Assembly (NCBI RefSeq): GCF_963678635.1
Contig: NC_087066.1
Span: 64,052,282-64,116,281, forward strand
Length of the DNA: 64,000 nt
Reading direction: 5' to 3'
Source of the DNA: Symsagittifera roscoffensis
Lineage: Eukaryota > Xenacoelomorpha > Acoela > Convolutidae
In this document: in pieces, positions 11,703 through 24,097 of the stretch
Numbering within the stretch: position 1 is the stretch's first letter
Layout of the letters: each line of letters starts with the position of its first letter
Notes under the pieces: model-generated
What the model was told of the DNA's origin: nothing
The model's database searches: none
The model's input: the letters and a program-made list of their open reading frames with translations, nothing else
Position numbers and translations under genes: made by a program

Positions 11703-11873
11703 AAAAAGCGGGTTTGTGTCTGAGCGTTGACAAGACCGCCATCTGTCACTTTCCCTTTAGTGAGGGGGGACAGGAGTACCACTCCTGCTGGCGACTGGGG
11801 GATGACACTGAGGCATCTTGCAAGACAGTGGAGGGCACTAAGATCTTCTGCGACATGAACAACCAAAGATGCG
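11703..11873 (+). CDS. Host receptor-like gene, exon d (fibronectin type II-like module)
   Basis: A symmetric 171-bp exon (phase 1-1) with acceptor ttttag and donor gtcagt. The 57 residues contain six cysteines and the FN2-like core C-H-F-P-F, then Y-H-S-C, then a cysteine ten residues on, then F-C. FN2 modules are small disulfide-bonded, kringle-related folds that often bind collagen or phospholipid. It departs from the family pattern: the tryptophan normally before the third core cysteine is serine, and an expected aromatic after the P-F pair is missing. High local GC and exact phase fit with exons c and e support it as a real exon. Confidence 0.8.
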
Positions 11874-14077
11874 GTCAGTTAATCAGTTACTCCATTCAAA
11901 GAATATTTCATGATATGTTTGGGCACGAATCGTTAGCTTCACCAAGTTACAGCATAATTCAGTTAATAATCAACTACAATCCCTACCCAGTGCATCTCTG
12001 AAGAAATTCTATAAGTTAAGTCTCTATCATATAGTCCACTCCAACTACGAAATCGTACTAGCCTAAAAAGTTCATTCAATTCTAATAACTAGTTAGAAAT
12101 CAATTCTGGACTGATTTTTGTATAATTTGCATAATTATCGACGGATAGGTTTTGAACTAAACCAAAACTGCTCGTATCAGGGCGAAGCCCTGAGTGTTCC
12201 GTTTGCCTTTTAAGGTTTATGGAGCAGTAATAATTAAAAAAATTAAATGTAATAAAACAAAAGGAATTTTTTTTTTAAAGTTTGAAATTTTTTATGAAAA
12301 TTATCCCCCCAGATACCATATAAAGTACAATAGGATAGATTTCACTCCTTGTAACAAATCAATTATGGCAAATAAACTTCTTTTAACCAACTTGGAACGA
12401 TTTCTGAGAAAGATTTAAACAATTCCGTCAAAAAATGCTAGTTAAAAAGTCGAAAGTTGTAGAAAAAAACATACCCCGAGCACAAATATTCCGTTACTTT
12501 CGTATCGAAAGTCGGAACAATAAGATGAAAACAAACGCATTCTATGACAAGCATTCTCAACTAAACCTGGTATTCAACTTGTGAACAACCTGCCACCTTG
12601 ATAGAAAAAGCGAACACTCTCATCCCTACAATTAAAAGACAATTCAAGCAGTAAGGCCTGCCTCTACAAAGTCACATCTGATTAGCTGAAAACAAATTCA
12701 GTTTAACCAAGTGAGCAATCTGCGCCCCAAGTTGATTTAGGAGGAGATTGTTCCTTTGGTCCACCCACATAAATTACAATCGTAGTTTTCAACATTCAAT
12801 TTTTTTAAACTATTTTTTCAATGATGTCATTTTTTCAAGTTGCACTGTGAAGTATTAATAAAATCTACCAGAATAAAAAACACCCTAATGCGTATAATCT
12901 ATCGCACAAATAACTTGAAATGGAAGTTTTGTTTAGGATGATGCCAAAACATTTAACTCGTTATAAGATATAAGAAATTGCTTAAAAAAGGTTATTTAAT
13001 TGAAAAAGTAAAGCTGAATTAAATATTTAAATTTTTGTTGCAGTAACCTTCACAAATTTTGCGATCAATGTATTTCCATCGACAGATACCCAAATTGTTC
13101 TGCGTAGTTTTCTAATGCGAGAAAATTCTTTTTTTGTTCAGACTTTGCTAACTAAAGACACGGACTTTTTAACTTGCCATTTTTGACGGAATCTTTTTAT
13201 ATCATTCAAAAATTATTGTTGACTTGAGCTTAAATTTGAAAACATATTCACTTTTGATCTTTTTTTTGTTAAGTTATGGGGGTTTAAGGATTGCCAAAAT
13301 GGGACAATTAACGAGCGATTTATTTCGAGCTACTAACGCGTAAGCGGAGATTTAATCCGTCTTAGAAATCGTTCCAAACTGGCTGGAAGAAGATTATTTG
13401 CCATAATTGATTTTTTACAAGGATCAAAACCTATCATTCCGTTTTTTGTATGGCGCGTGGGCGATGACTTTCACAATAGACCTCAAGTTTTAAAAAAGTT
13501 TCTTTCTATTTCACGTCTTTTTTTTTTCATGTGATTACTGCTCCATAGACCTTAAAAAATAATCGAATACAAGCAGTGTTGTTAATTTTTATGAAACTTT
13601 GGAACCGTTAGGGAAATTAAAGACAACAGTTTGTTTATGTTCAAAATTTTTTTTAAATGTTCAAATACTTTATAAAATTTTTTTAAAAATTTTAATTACC
13701 TTTTAATAAATTTAAAGTATCAACAAAGCTAACTAAATTCACAAAACTTCCAATAATTGAGAAGTTTTTTGAGTTTACCTCTAAAAACCTGTTGAACCAA
13801 AAAAAAATTCAAGCCAAAAAAGATGTTCCAAAGTACGACAGATATTAATTGCAAAAAATGCATACTTGAAAAACTTCAATTTTTCTTTTTCAATTGCACG
13901 AATTGACGGCTCTCTGCAATTTGCACAAAAAAAACAGGAAGAGCTAAAAAAAAACAAGCTCGTTGCAGTAAAGTCTACTGTATCCAAGTTCTTAAATATC
14001 TAGCTAGGTTCAAAACTTTTCTAAAATCTGAACTAAAAGTTTTTTTCAAGAGACCAAAACGCAACTACTTCTGTTTT
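11874..14077. other. Intron 4, first part: no gene
   Basis: AT-rich intron. The only structure found is a pair of inverted 24-mers at 12208-12231 and 13536-13559. The open frame at 12194-12418 has no domain and is treated as chance. Confidence 0.45.
12208..13559. repeat. Possible 1.35-kb inverted-repeat DNA element
   Basis: The ends read ttttaaggtttatggagcag + taat on the left and the reverse complement with one mismatch on the right. The interior encodes nothing recognisable. No target-site duplication was seen, so this may be a non-autonomous transposon or two unrelated short repeats. Confidence 0.4.
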
Positions 14078-14512
14078 GAGCTTTTCTCACACAGAAACTC
14101 AGGCAGGTACCACAAATAATCATCGAAAGGTTTGAGCAATGTATTATATTATAACCCTTCCAGTGGTAATTCGAACAACTTTTCCAACGAAAATTTTTCC
14201 AGTGTCGAGAAAAACCCGTTCGAATTTTTTGAGTCTTACCCTAGTTTTGAGCCATTACTTGATAAAAAATTTTTTTCGCTTAATTATAAAAAACCTGGTT
14301 TAGGGAAGTTTTTAAGTACTTTTGATTTTAGGTACAAAACTCTTCCTAAAATCTAACATAGATGTCCTTTCCGTCTGGAGAAGAAAAGTTGAACTTCTTC
14401 TGTTTTGCTTCATCCAAACTACCATTCCTGGTCAGATCGTGGACGGCTTTTTATGATCCAGAGTTTTTATAACAATTAGGCAAATCGACTTTCTGAAACT
14501 ATACATGAAAAG

Positions 14513-14815
14513 TTGGAACCAGTTTGAAACTGGTATTTATATCCAATTTTTTTATGGATAAAACTATCTCTATAATATATTTCTAACTAAACCAATCATG
14601 ACTCCTACACTCACATTATTTGTAAAGCTGAAACTCTTCATAGTTTCAGCAACAGAACAAAATAAATACAACTTAGCAAACAGTCGTTCTCCTTCAAAAA
14701 CACTCGTTCCTGATATCTAACTTGCTAAAACCGGTAACCCGAAAAAAAGATAGCGTGACGAACAGACGGTGTACTTCATCTGAAATTCTTCATGAGTGAG
14801 CCACCCCGGACATAA
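14513..14815 (+). repeat. Q repeat, left copy (probable LTR)
   Basis: It starts with the short palindrome aaccagtttgaaactggt. It matches 20216-20600, with a gap of roughly 95 bp where the right copy carries extra sequence near 20440-20530. The end is placed where the shared ggacataaa word stops. Confidence 0.55.
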
Positions 14816-17800
14816 AATCATCACTTGCGACCAAAAAAACTCTGGTGCGAGCAAATTTAGATTAAGCAAGTTAAAAAGAGAAAAAAGATCAGAATCACAT
14901 CACAAAGTGTTCAATTGTATTACAAATTTAATGACTTTGTCTCTACGTCTCAATAACTCTAATGGAAACAACCAAACGAAACAGATTATGTCAGATCAAA
15001 ACCCGAAGAACAGACTAAGCCTCTATATCGTGAATTGACCAAGACTGCAACGATTAGTTTTATACAAAATTCTAAATGCAGTAGATTTTCATTCAGTAGC
15101 ATGAACAAAATTAGTTGGAGCAGTAAAAGTTCATTTCTAAGCCGTAAACTTCTCAATATTGCGTGGAAGTGTTGCATAACAATACAACGACTGATAAAAA
15201 GATACAACGAAGGTTTAAATCTGCAGTAACTTTAAAACTTTTGTAAAATTTAAATCTAACTGAATAAAAAATTCAAAAGTTACTTAGTAAATCAATTTAA
15301 AATTTGTTTTAATAAGTTTATAAAAAGTTCCTTGCTTCTAAAAGACTCACATCCTCATTCTCGCTCAGTCAAGATTCCTTGTTCTTTCATCTAAAACATA
15401 ACCATACTCATTTAAAAATCAAAATCATTCAAATTTTTAATATCTAAATCAACCCTATTAAAGTTTATAACCTTAAACATAACTGAAACCTTAAACAAAA
15501 AAACTGTCAAGACCTAACCGTGTTCTGTGATAATCTATGTTTTTTCAAGCGAGACCATTAAGGATATCCTCGGATCTTCAATTTTTTACTCAATTATAAA
15601 TTTTAATTCATTCAAAAACATTTGATCATCGAGGCTTTCCTTGGATCAATCAGAAAACTTTTGTTCTCCCCGCCTCCTAGTAAAAATGAAGTCAAACGTG
15701 GATTCAATCTCCTACCCATACCATCGACCTTAGTTAATAGAACTTTTAGAACAACTAACCATTCTAATTAGGATAAACAGTGAAGAACTTCTGTTACTCA
15801 TCCATCACTTGAACCCCTCCTCTTAGGTGAACCAGGCTTAAGCACATCATAAACTTTGTATGATCTAAAATAATACCTAACGAATTACTTGTGTTCTAAT
15901 TATACCTGTAACCTGTAGATTGGCTTTCTATTTTCCAATCCTCGATCACAAATCACAACTTTAAGTAAGATTAAGTAATTTTTTCTTAAAACTAAAACAG
16001 AACTTAATCACCGAGAAAGTAAAACATCATTCTAACGAATTGATATACACTCTCTCTCCAACCCTTCTACAATTGACAACCTATGTTTCAAGGTTAGGAT
16101 AATCACACAAAAATTGTTAGAACTAACAGTTTGGGAAATAAGAAACCTAAGCTCTGGATTTTGCGACCATCGTTCTAACAATTATAACAAGAGATAATCT
16201 AGAAAACAAACAAACCTTGGTTCTCCCTAATTGTTTAATTGAAAGCGAAATATACGATCTTGTGACTACACCACATAAGCAAAAATTAGGCTGCATCAGA
16301 TTGAAGAAACATCAAGAAAAAATGCAATTATCACAAAATAAAAACAAATTATCTGAAAAAGTTCCAAAATACGAAACGCATATTCGGAATCTGACGCAAC
16401 TACAATACAAAGACTTCAAAATCTTGGAAATTTAAATGACGACGAGAACAAAAAAACGACCAAAAAAAAATTCCGAACCAGGATCCACAACAGCATCATC
16501 TATTAAAATTGATTGCAGAAAAAAAAATTTTAGCTTCGTAAGCCAGTAAGACTCTATAACTGGAATTAATTAATAAGGCATCATGAAAGTTACACATTAA
16601 ACGTAATTCCGCACAAAAAATGATTCTATAGAACGAATCAATTTTGGCAATGATTCTATTCTTCCCTTTTTCATTCACTCACAAAGCGATTCCGCTAGAG
16701 GACAAGTACAACTTTGCCATAATCTAACTCTAAGTTTGTTCAAAAATGAAATAGCCCATGCAGGCAAGATTTTCCTGAAGTAAAATCATAAGACAAGAAA
16801 TCGATCACTACCTACGAGGCATAATGAAAATCATTTCACATTACGGTATATTTACATTTGAACTTTTACCATCATCAAATCATCAAATCAACCACCACAC
16901 AGAATAAAAAGAGATGATATTGAATAGTTTTTTCAAAAAATTTCACAGATTAAATCAAAAACATTCAATATCAAAACTCATTAAAAGCGGAACTCAATTT
17001 CCACAAATTATGTTTTCTCTAGCATTTATAATTATATTTCTATTGTAGAATCGAATGAAACAATTTTACGTATCACCACCACAAACGTCTGGACACGTAA
17101 TAGTAAGGTAAAATCAAACCGTATCTCGCGACCTTTTGATTCGTTTTGTGAAACACTCATTGATAATTAAAAATCACAAAAAATATTAATTGACCCTCAA
17201 GGATTTCTAGCAGTGTTTATTAAAGAACAATTTAGTTCAAATTTCCCCAGCAAGAAAATAATTTTAGCAAAAACAAACAACTAAACAATTTCAGCAGACA
17301 AAACAAATTAAGTATGGGACCTGAATGGTCTCAATTGTTGTTTTTTAACTTCACTAACAAAATTCCTAGGGCAGCAATTGCCACTTTCTCCGTACACAGA
17401 GATTAATTAAAATTAACTCCACTCACAACTGACACCACATCCTTAAACTATAATACAAAATTTAATGATAGGATAAATCATAATACTTTAAATTCAGCCT
17501 ATATAAATACCGAGAAACTCCTAAAGAAACTAGCAATCTGGCACAAAAAGATATCCAAGTTTCATCACACTTTGCAGACTTCGCGAACGAAGAAACAGTT
17601 GAAACACTTATTTCTTCTATTCATTCAACACTTACCACATCACATAACAGAAATACTCCTTTCCCACAAACGACACTACAATTAACAGTTGAACTAGCCG
17701 TTGTTCCAGAATATTCCCATGTGGATTATCAATAAAAAAGACCAAAAACTAAAAAACGCCAATTTAATAGGTAAAAACACGCAAACAGCAATATTTTTGC

Positions 17801-18169
17801 TCATCAAAATTATGATTTTTTCGCAAATAATAATATTAACAACCCTCTAGCAAACCCATTTTATACAACACGAAATCAATCTCATGAACAAAACAACACT
17901 CAATAGATACCAAAACGAGTATCTCAATCAGTATTTTTAAGGATAATTGAAAAACCCCAACAGACCGAATATAATGGAATTATCTCACCAGTAGTTATAA
18001 AACAACAACCCAAAAGAAAAACACAAGTGTCAATCCAGTATTTATTCTCGCTGAAATTGATCTAGAGGCAAGACATATAAATTCTCTAATTGATGAACGC
18101 AATTGGCCCAAAGAATAGAACAAGTAATACTTACAAAAAAAAACGGACAATACTAAACCACCGACGATT

Positions 18170-18790
18170 TGAATAGCGCACACATTCAAATGCTATTAGA
18201 CGAGCAATCACATCTAGCAAGAAACTTCGTTATTGAAAATCAGCAATAAAAACTCAATAGAGCATTCTATGGTATATCTAAAAAACCAGCAGCTTTTATG
18301 ACTAAAATCGTTAGACCGCTATTTACTGGTGCTTTCTTACGGTCAAAAACAAAACAAGAAACGTTGAAAGTTCTAGACAAACATCACCAAATCGTATAAA
18401 AAGAAAACGTGAAAGCAGATCGAGGTAAATCACATTTTTTCCTCACCCGTATAAAATTCCTTTGACACATTATTTAAGGAATTACAATCATACGTTGAAA
18501 TCACGAATCCATGCAAGTGTAAAACTCCAACCACCATAAAATAAAAAGAAAATCCAAGAGTTCTTAGAATTGATAAACTTTTAACTAAACATGTTCAGAA
18601 AATGCAGCTATATCTCAGACAATAGTCTTGGACAAAAAAAACCATTTTGAAGGGACTTTAGAACATCAAAAACACTTCTCACAGAACCAATTTGAAAAAC
18701 AATTCCAGACTCAAACCAAATATTTTACACTATGCACGCTCTGGCACTCATCTAGAGGATAAACTAAACTTTATATTTTATTTAAAATTA
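18170..18790 (+). pseudogene. LTR-retrotransposon RT and RNase H remnant
   Basis: Read across frames, the segment shows L-L-D-E-Q-S-H-L-A-R-N-F, then R-A-F-Y-G-I-S-K-K-P-A-A-F, resembling the fingers/palm region (F-x-x-x-P-x-G-L-x-x-x-P-A-x-F) of Ty3-like RTs. It continues with K-S-H-F-F-L-T-R-I-K-F-L and E-F-L-E-L-I-N-F, the connection to RNase H. Stop codons are frequent. It lies about three quarters of the way between the two Q repeats, as pol should. Confidence 0.55.
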
Positions 18791-20215
18791 GCTGTTTAAC
18801 TGAATTCTCCTAGTGAAGTAATTTTCGTACAAACGCAAAAAACTAATAATAATGTAGTAAATGCAATTATGAAGTAAAAATTAGTAATGCAAAATAAATT
18901 AAAGATAACTAAATTTTTTTTATGTGCATTTTTGTAAACTTTGTAAATTATTTGTAAATTCTCAATTTCTCGCCCACATTTTACGCACTCTTTCCCCAAA
19001 AACCGAGTAACACGCCCACGTAAAATTGTTTACCAAATGAGTATCAACTTTCTGATAATAAATGATGACAACTTTAACTTGCTTTCACGCGTTTCAATCT
19101 TTTTCTTAACCAGGTTGGATGAAGTTATAAAAAAAAGCTTAAGCTAATCAGTGCACCTTATTAACGCCACAAAACCAATCGCATGTATGAGAAAGTCTCA
19201 CGGTACCTAAACCAGGTGAACTCCAGGTTAAAACTGGATACATTATGCTTTTGGAACCCACTTTCAAATTTTATTGAAATCACAAAAAACACCAAAATAT
19301 CAAAAGAAAAGTCCAAAAAAAAAACATTTTGTTATTGATAAAAGGACAGAATCAAATGTAAAAAGAGTGAAAACCACCTGATCAAAAAAAATGTTCAACG
19401 CGAAAAGAGATTCTGCTCAAAGAGACGGTAAAATATTACTACCTCAACTGGCTTAACCCACCAGAAGGACGTCTTGAGCATGTTCTATAGCCGACATTAC
19501 CACCCGCGCTACACAACGCTTAAGACACGCACTTCTATTTTGACGAGAGTAGCTCTAGGGTGAGCGACTCTTTTAAAATGAGTAAAATTAATTGAAAATG
19601 CTTTTGCGAAAACAACTTAAAAAAATATCATTACTGAAACTGACTTCACTTACAAGATCTGACCATGCAATGTAAAAAAAAAGATTTCTTAGAGCAAAAG
19701 AAACGAGCCGCAAAGGGAGATGAAAACTGGATGACTTTCCATTATGGAATGGCAAATCTATTGGTTTGTTGCCCTAGTCACAATACTTATAGGATTTAAA
19801 GTACGGACATAACATCGCAGCAAAGATACCCATTAAAGAAGAACAATGGCCATCTCGATGTTGAACTCACATACGATTCCTAGTCACTTGGCGCTTCGCT
19901 CAAAGATGTCAAACTCCACCTAGCTCGTAGTCTCGCTTTAGCCTAATGAGATCAACACATCATTGCATAAACCTAAAATCTTGACATGATCTTTCAAACA
20001 TATCTAGGATAAACGAGACCCACTTCTGGAAAACAAACGACTGTACCCCTTCTCTCCATGAAGACAAATACTCCACATTACGAGCAACTGTTTCTCTCTC
20101 TCTTGATTCACACAGATACTACTTCAAAAGAATCTATTCCAAGAATCAAGAAGTTTTCCCATCCATCCTTCATTACAATAAACATTGTACTGAAGACTCT
20201 CTAATTCCGGATGGA

Positions 20216-20600
20216 TGGAACCAGTTTAAAGCTAGTACTTATATCCAGTTATATTATTGATAAAACTATCTCTACAAAACCATTCTAACTAACCAATCAT
20301 GATCCATACCTAACACTTACATTTATTTGTAAAACTGAAATTATTCATAGTTTCAGCAACAGAACAAGAAAATATATAACTAAACAAATATTCGTTGTAC
20401 TTCAGAACAGCTCCTTATATCTAACTTGCGAAAACCAGTAGACACTAGGTCTAATGAGGATCGGAGATTTAAGAGTAAGGTTAAGAACGGTATCAGACAA
20501 CGATGTTGCACGCTTCTATCCGGCCAAAAATAAGTGACGAACAGACTGCTTACATTATCCGGGATTACTCTTTGAATAGGCCACCTCGGACATAAACTCA
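20216..20600 (+). repeat. Q repeat, right copy (probable LTR)
   Basis: Matches 14513-14815 in direct orientation: tggaaccagttt, atatccagtt, ataaaactatctct, aaccaatcatga and the ggacataaactca end. It is directly followed by the right P copy at about 20636. Confidence 0.55.
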
Positions 20601-21136
20601 AAAAATTATTGCTCTCAGAATACCAAAAACGCACCTTCGTCTGTTTTGAATCTTTCTAACACGCAGGTGCTACAAACAATCATCGAATGGTTCAAAGTTA
20701 TATGTTAAAGCCCTTTCAGTCGTGGTTCGAGCGGCACTTCGAACAAAAAATTTTCCAGGTTCGAGAAATTTTGGTTCGAATGTTTTGAAAATTAAGCCTA
20801 ATTTTGAGCAAGTAAATCGCCATGTTTGAAATTCTTCTTCATTAGTTTTGAAAAATTTGACTAGAAAAAGTTTGTAAATAGTTCTGACTTTAGATACAAA
20901 ACCTTCAAAAAAATCTAGATTTATGTCTTTTTGTATGGAAATTAAAAATGGAATTCTTCTGTTTTGCTTATTCAAACCATCTTGATAGTCAAATTATGGA
21001 CGGTTAATCATGATCTAGATTTAATCTATCATTTTCACAGATCGACTGTCTAAAAAGAAAAAGGTTATGCATCAAAAAGCTTATTGTTGTTAGGATAACG
21101 ACCATTCACTCTTTTCTGAACAATTAATGTTTCAAA

Positions 21137-21556
21137 CAGGGGCGGATCTAGTATTTTCTCGAGAGGGGGGCGGATTTAGATAAAAATTTTAGAAAATTTT
21201 GTCGACCATTTTTTTAGGTCGACCGAACTGACTTTTCGAGTTCTCCCTAAAATCGGTTTAGTCCCCTTTTTTGGTAAACTCTTTTGCGCCGGAGGCAAAT
21301 TTTTGAAAAAACAATCCAAAACAGGCATTTTTGGCATTCTGAAAAGTTTTGCCCAAAAAAGTGCGTTTTTTCGGCGCGCGCTCCCCCCTCAAAATTAGTA
21401 TTTCCTGGCGCACAAGGCACCTTCAGAAAAACGTTTGGTTTGATTGGCCTAAAATGGATTTCTTAAAAAGTAGCAAAGGGGGGATCCTTCGGGTCGGCAG
21501 GGGGTCGAATTCCTAAGGGAGGGTGTTCGCCCCCCCCGCCCCTAATTCCGCCCCTG
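21137..21556. mobile_element. hAT-type MITE (Y family), left copy in palindrome
   Basis: Begins CAGGGGCGGATCTAG and ends ATTCCGCCCCTG, near-perfect terminal inverted repeats of the kind seen on non-autonomous hAT transposons. The following cactaaag matches, with one mismatch, the reverse complement of the target duplication of the right copy. No duplication is seen on its outer side, where the palindrome ends. Confidence 0.75.
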
Positions 21557-22459
21557 CACTAAAGTATATTAAAGTCTGAAATTGAAGAATTGACTGCAAA
21601 AGAAAACTTATGCATTTGAAACCCTGCTGTTTGACACTGATTTCAAAAAATTGCATACAAACCAAAGAAAGTAAATAATCCGCCCTTTATAAAATCAAAT
21701 ACATACTGTACTAGACGAGAGTTAACCTAATGTCTAGAAAAATTTATATTTCGCAACTGAAGGGCCAATAAGTTTTTTTTTTTCAATCAGTTGATGTTTT
21801 TGCCTTTGATGAAACTAACTTTGGACTCTTTCAATCATTTGAGCACCTGAATGGTTCAGTTCGCTTTACGTAAGAAATCAAAAACTAAGAAACTAAAGAT
21901 TCAGTTTTCTCAAGATTTTTATTTGCGCAGCAAAATATCGTAGAAATGGTTGTATGAGAGTTTTTTTCCGATTTATTTTCTGAGTTTTAGTGTCTCGTTT
22001 TATATTTGATTGCACGTAGATTCGATATCCAATTTTGCATTTTGAAAAAAAATTAAGCTGTATCTTAAAAAGAATAAAAAAGGGTAGAATCCTGCTAAAT
22101 TTTTTTCTAATGTGACCATAAACAGTGGTTGGATTGGCTCCGAACAAACAAAAACACTTTTATAGTCAATTTTGGTCCCTAGAATTCGGATTTTGAGTAA
22201 ATTTTTCGTCTCTAAACTTGTAGGTAACTTTCTCAAAATTAGTCGTTCCGAAATCAATGAACGATTGTTATTGTACTAACGGAAACTATGATGAGGTTAT
22301 CAATATCCATTTTCTTCTTTTGACCTTGACTCTGAACTTAAGCTAGAATGGGTCAAAAAACTAAAATTTGTTCTCGGTCTTCTGACAAATTAAATAATTC
22401 AGATTGTCAGACAAAGTTCATGACTAAAAGTACAGCTATTTATTTAGAAGCTTTGAAAC

Positions 22460-22723
22460 CAGGGGCGGATTTAGGGGAAGGCGGGTGGGCGGGGGGAGGG
22501 GAGCCTTTTTCCTCCCCCTCAGTGATTTGACCCCCTGCCGACCCAAAGTGTCCCCCCTTTGGTACTTTTTAAGAAATGCCAAAACTGGATTTCTTAAAAA
22601 GTACCAAAAGGGGGACAGTTTCGGTCGGCAGGCGGTCGAATCACTGAGGTGGGGGGGGGGGGGGGGGTGAGGGCGTCAGAAACCTCTCCCTCCCCCGTCC
22701 GCCTCCCTCTCAATCCGCCCCTG
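22460..22723. mobile_element. hAT-type MITE (Y family), central self-inverted copy
   Basis: Begins CAGGGGCGGATTTAG and ends CAATCCGCCCCTG. The whole 264-bp unit is an inverted repeat of its own end segment, so the same terminal sequence is read outward in both directions. Its flanks (ctttgaaac and gtttcaaag) are also inverse of each other rather than a direct target duplication. It contains a poly-G run of about 18. Confidence 0.75.
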
Positions 22724-23681
22724 GTTTCAAAGCTTCTAAATAACTGTACTTTTAGTCATGAATTTTGTCTGCCAATCTGAATCATTTAGTTTGTCAGAAG
22801 ACCGAGAACAAATTTTAGTTTTTCGACCCATTCAAGCTTAAGTTCAAGGTCAAGATCAAGAGGCCGGCTGAACGAAAAATGAGCCAGTGTTTGATTTTTC
22901 CAAGAAACTATCTGAAAGAAGAAAACGGATATTGACAACCTCATCATGGTTTCTGTTAGTACAATAACTATCGTTCATTGATTTCGGAACGATTAACTTT
23001 GAGAAAGTTACCTACAAGTTTAGGAACGAAAGTTTGACTCGAAATCTGAACTACAGGGACAAAATATTGACTAAAAAATTGTTGTTTTTTTTGTTTGGAG
23101 CCAATCCAACCACCGTTTATGGTCACATTAAATAAAGTTTAGCGGGATTCTACCCTATCTTTTTTTCTTTTTGAGATATAGTTTAATTTCTTTCAAAATA
23201 CGTAATTGGATATCGAATCTACGTGAAATCAAATATAAAACGAGACACTAAAACTCAGAAAAAATATCTGAAAAACCTCTCATACAACCAATTCTAAGAT
23301 ATATTGCTGCACAAAAAAATCTCGAGAAAACTGAATCTTTAGTTTCTTAGTTTTTTTCCTATTTCTTACTTTCTTACGTAACGCGAAATGAACCATCCAG
23401 GTGATCAATTGAATTCTAGAGTCCGAAGTTAGTTTCATAAAAGGTATAAACATCAGCCAATCGTACAAAAAAGTTTACTGGCCCTTCAATAAGTTTTTCT
23501 AGACATTAGGTTAACTCTCGTCTAGTACAGTTTGTATTTGATTTTATAAAGGGTGGATTATTTACGTTTCCTTGAGATTATGTGCAATTTTATGAAACTA
23601 ATGTCAAACAGCAGGATTTCAAACGCATAAATTTTCTTTTGCAGTCAATTCTTCAATTTCAGATTTCAATATACATTAGTG

Positions 23682-24089
23682 CAGGGGCGGATTAAGGGGG
23701 GGCGAGGGGGGCGGACATCCTCCCCTCTGGGATTTTACCCCCTGCCGACCCGAAGGATCCCCTATGCTACTTTTTAAGAAATCCAGTTCAGGCCGACCAA
23801 TACAAAACTTTGGCGCCAATCTATACTGGTTTTAGGGGGGAGAGCGCGCGCCAAAAAAACACGAATTTTTGGTCAACATTTTTCAAAAAGTGGCTAAAAA
23901 TGCCCTTTTGGGATTGTTTTTTAGAAAATTAGACTGTTGCGCAGAAAATATGGTCAAAATAGGACTAAAACGAGTTTAGGGACAGCTCAAAAAAGCAATT
24001 CGATTGACCAAAAAAGGTCGATTAATTTTTCGAACATTTTTTTGAAAATCTGCCTCCCCCTTCTCGAGAAAATCCTAGATCCGCCCTTG
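23682..24089. mobile_element. hAT-type MITE (Y family), right copy with 8-bp target duplication
   Basis: Begins CAGGGGCGGATTAAG and ends GATCCGCCCTTG. It is flanked by a perfect 8-bp direct repeat CATTAGTG (23674-23681 and 24090-24097), the target-site length of the hAT superfamily. It encodes nothing. This is the copy that defines the family. Confidence 0.85.
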
Positions 24090-24097
24090 CATTAGTG

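Larger units (their letters stand above)
14078..21010 (+). mobile_element. Decayed LTR retrotransposon with permuted flanking repeats (P-Q-interior-Q-P)
   Basis: A direct repeat Q occurs at about 14513-14815 and 20216-20600, each starting tggaaccagttt and containing ataaaactatctct and catagtttcagcaacagaac. A second direct repeat P occurs at about 14078-14470 and 20636-21010 (shared words include aatcatcgaa and cttctgttttgctt). P lies outside Q on both sides. The interior carries RT-like remnants on the + strand near 18170-18790. Q behaves like an LTR; why P is also duplicated is unexplained. Divergence is high, so the element is old. Confidence 0.6.
21137..24089. repeat. 2.95-kb palindrome built around hAT-type MITEs
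   Basis: The arms 21137-22583 and 22583-24089 are inverted copies of each other. The centre is a perfect stem of about 21 bp around the 11-base loop gccaaaactgg at 22578-22588. MITE copies sit at the left end, the centre and the right end. Unique arm sequence between them also matches in inverse, for example tttatttagaagctttgaaa on the left and its complement near 22724-22745. The arms differ at scattered sites and by small indels. Nothing in it appears to code for protein. Confidence 0.85.

Noticed and set aside
14132-14356. 74-codon frame in the left P repeat, possibly a gene
   Set aside because: The homologous right P copy does not keep this frame open, so it is not under coding selection.
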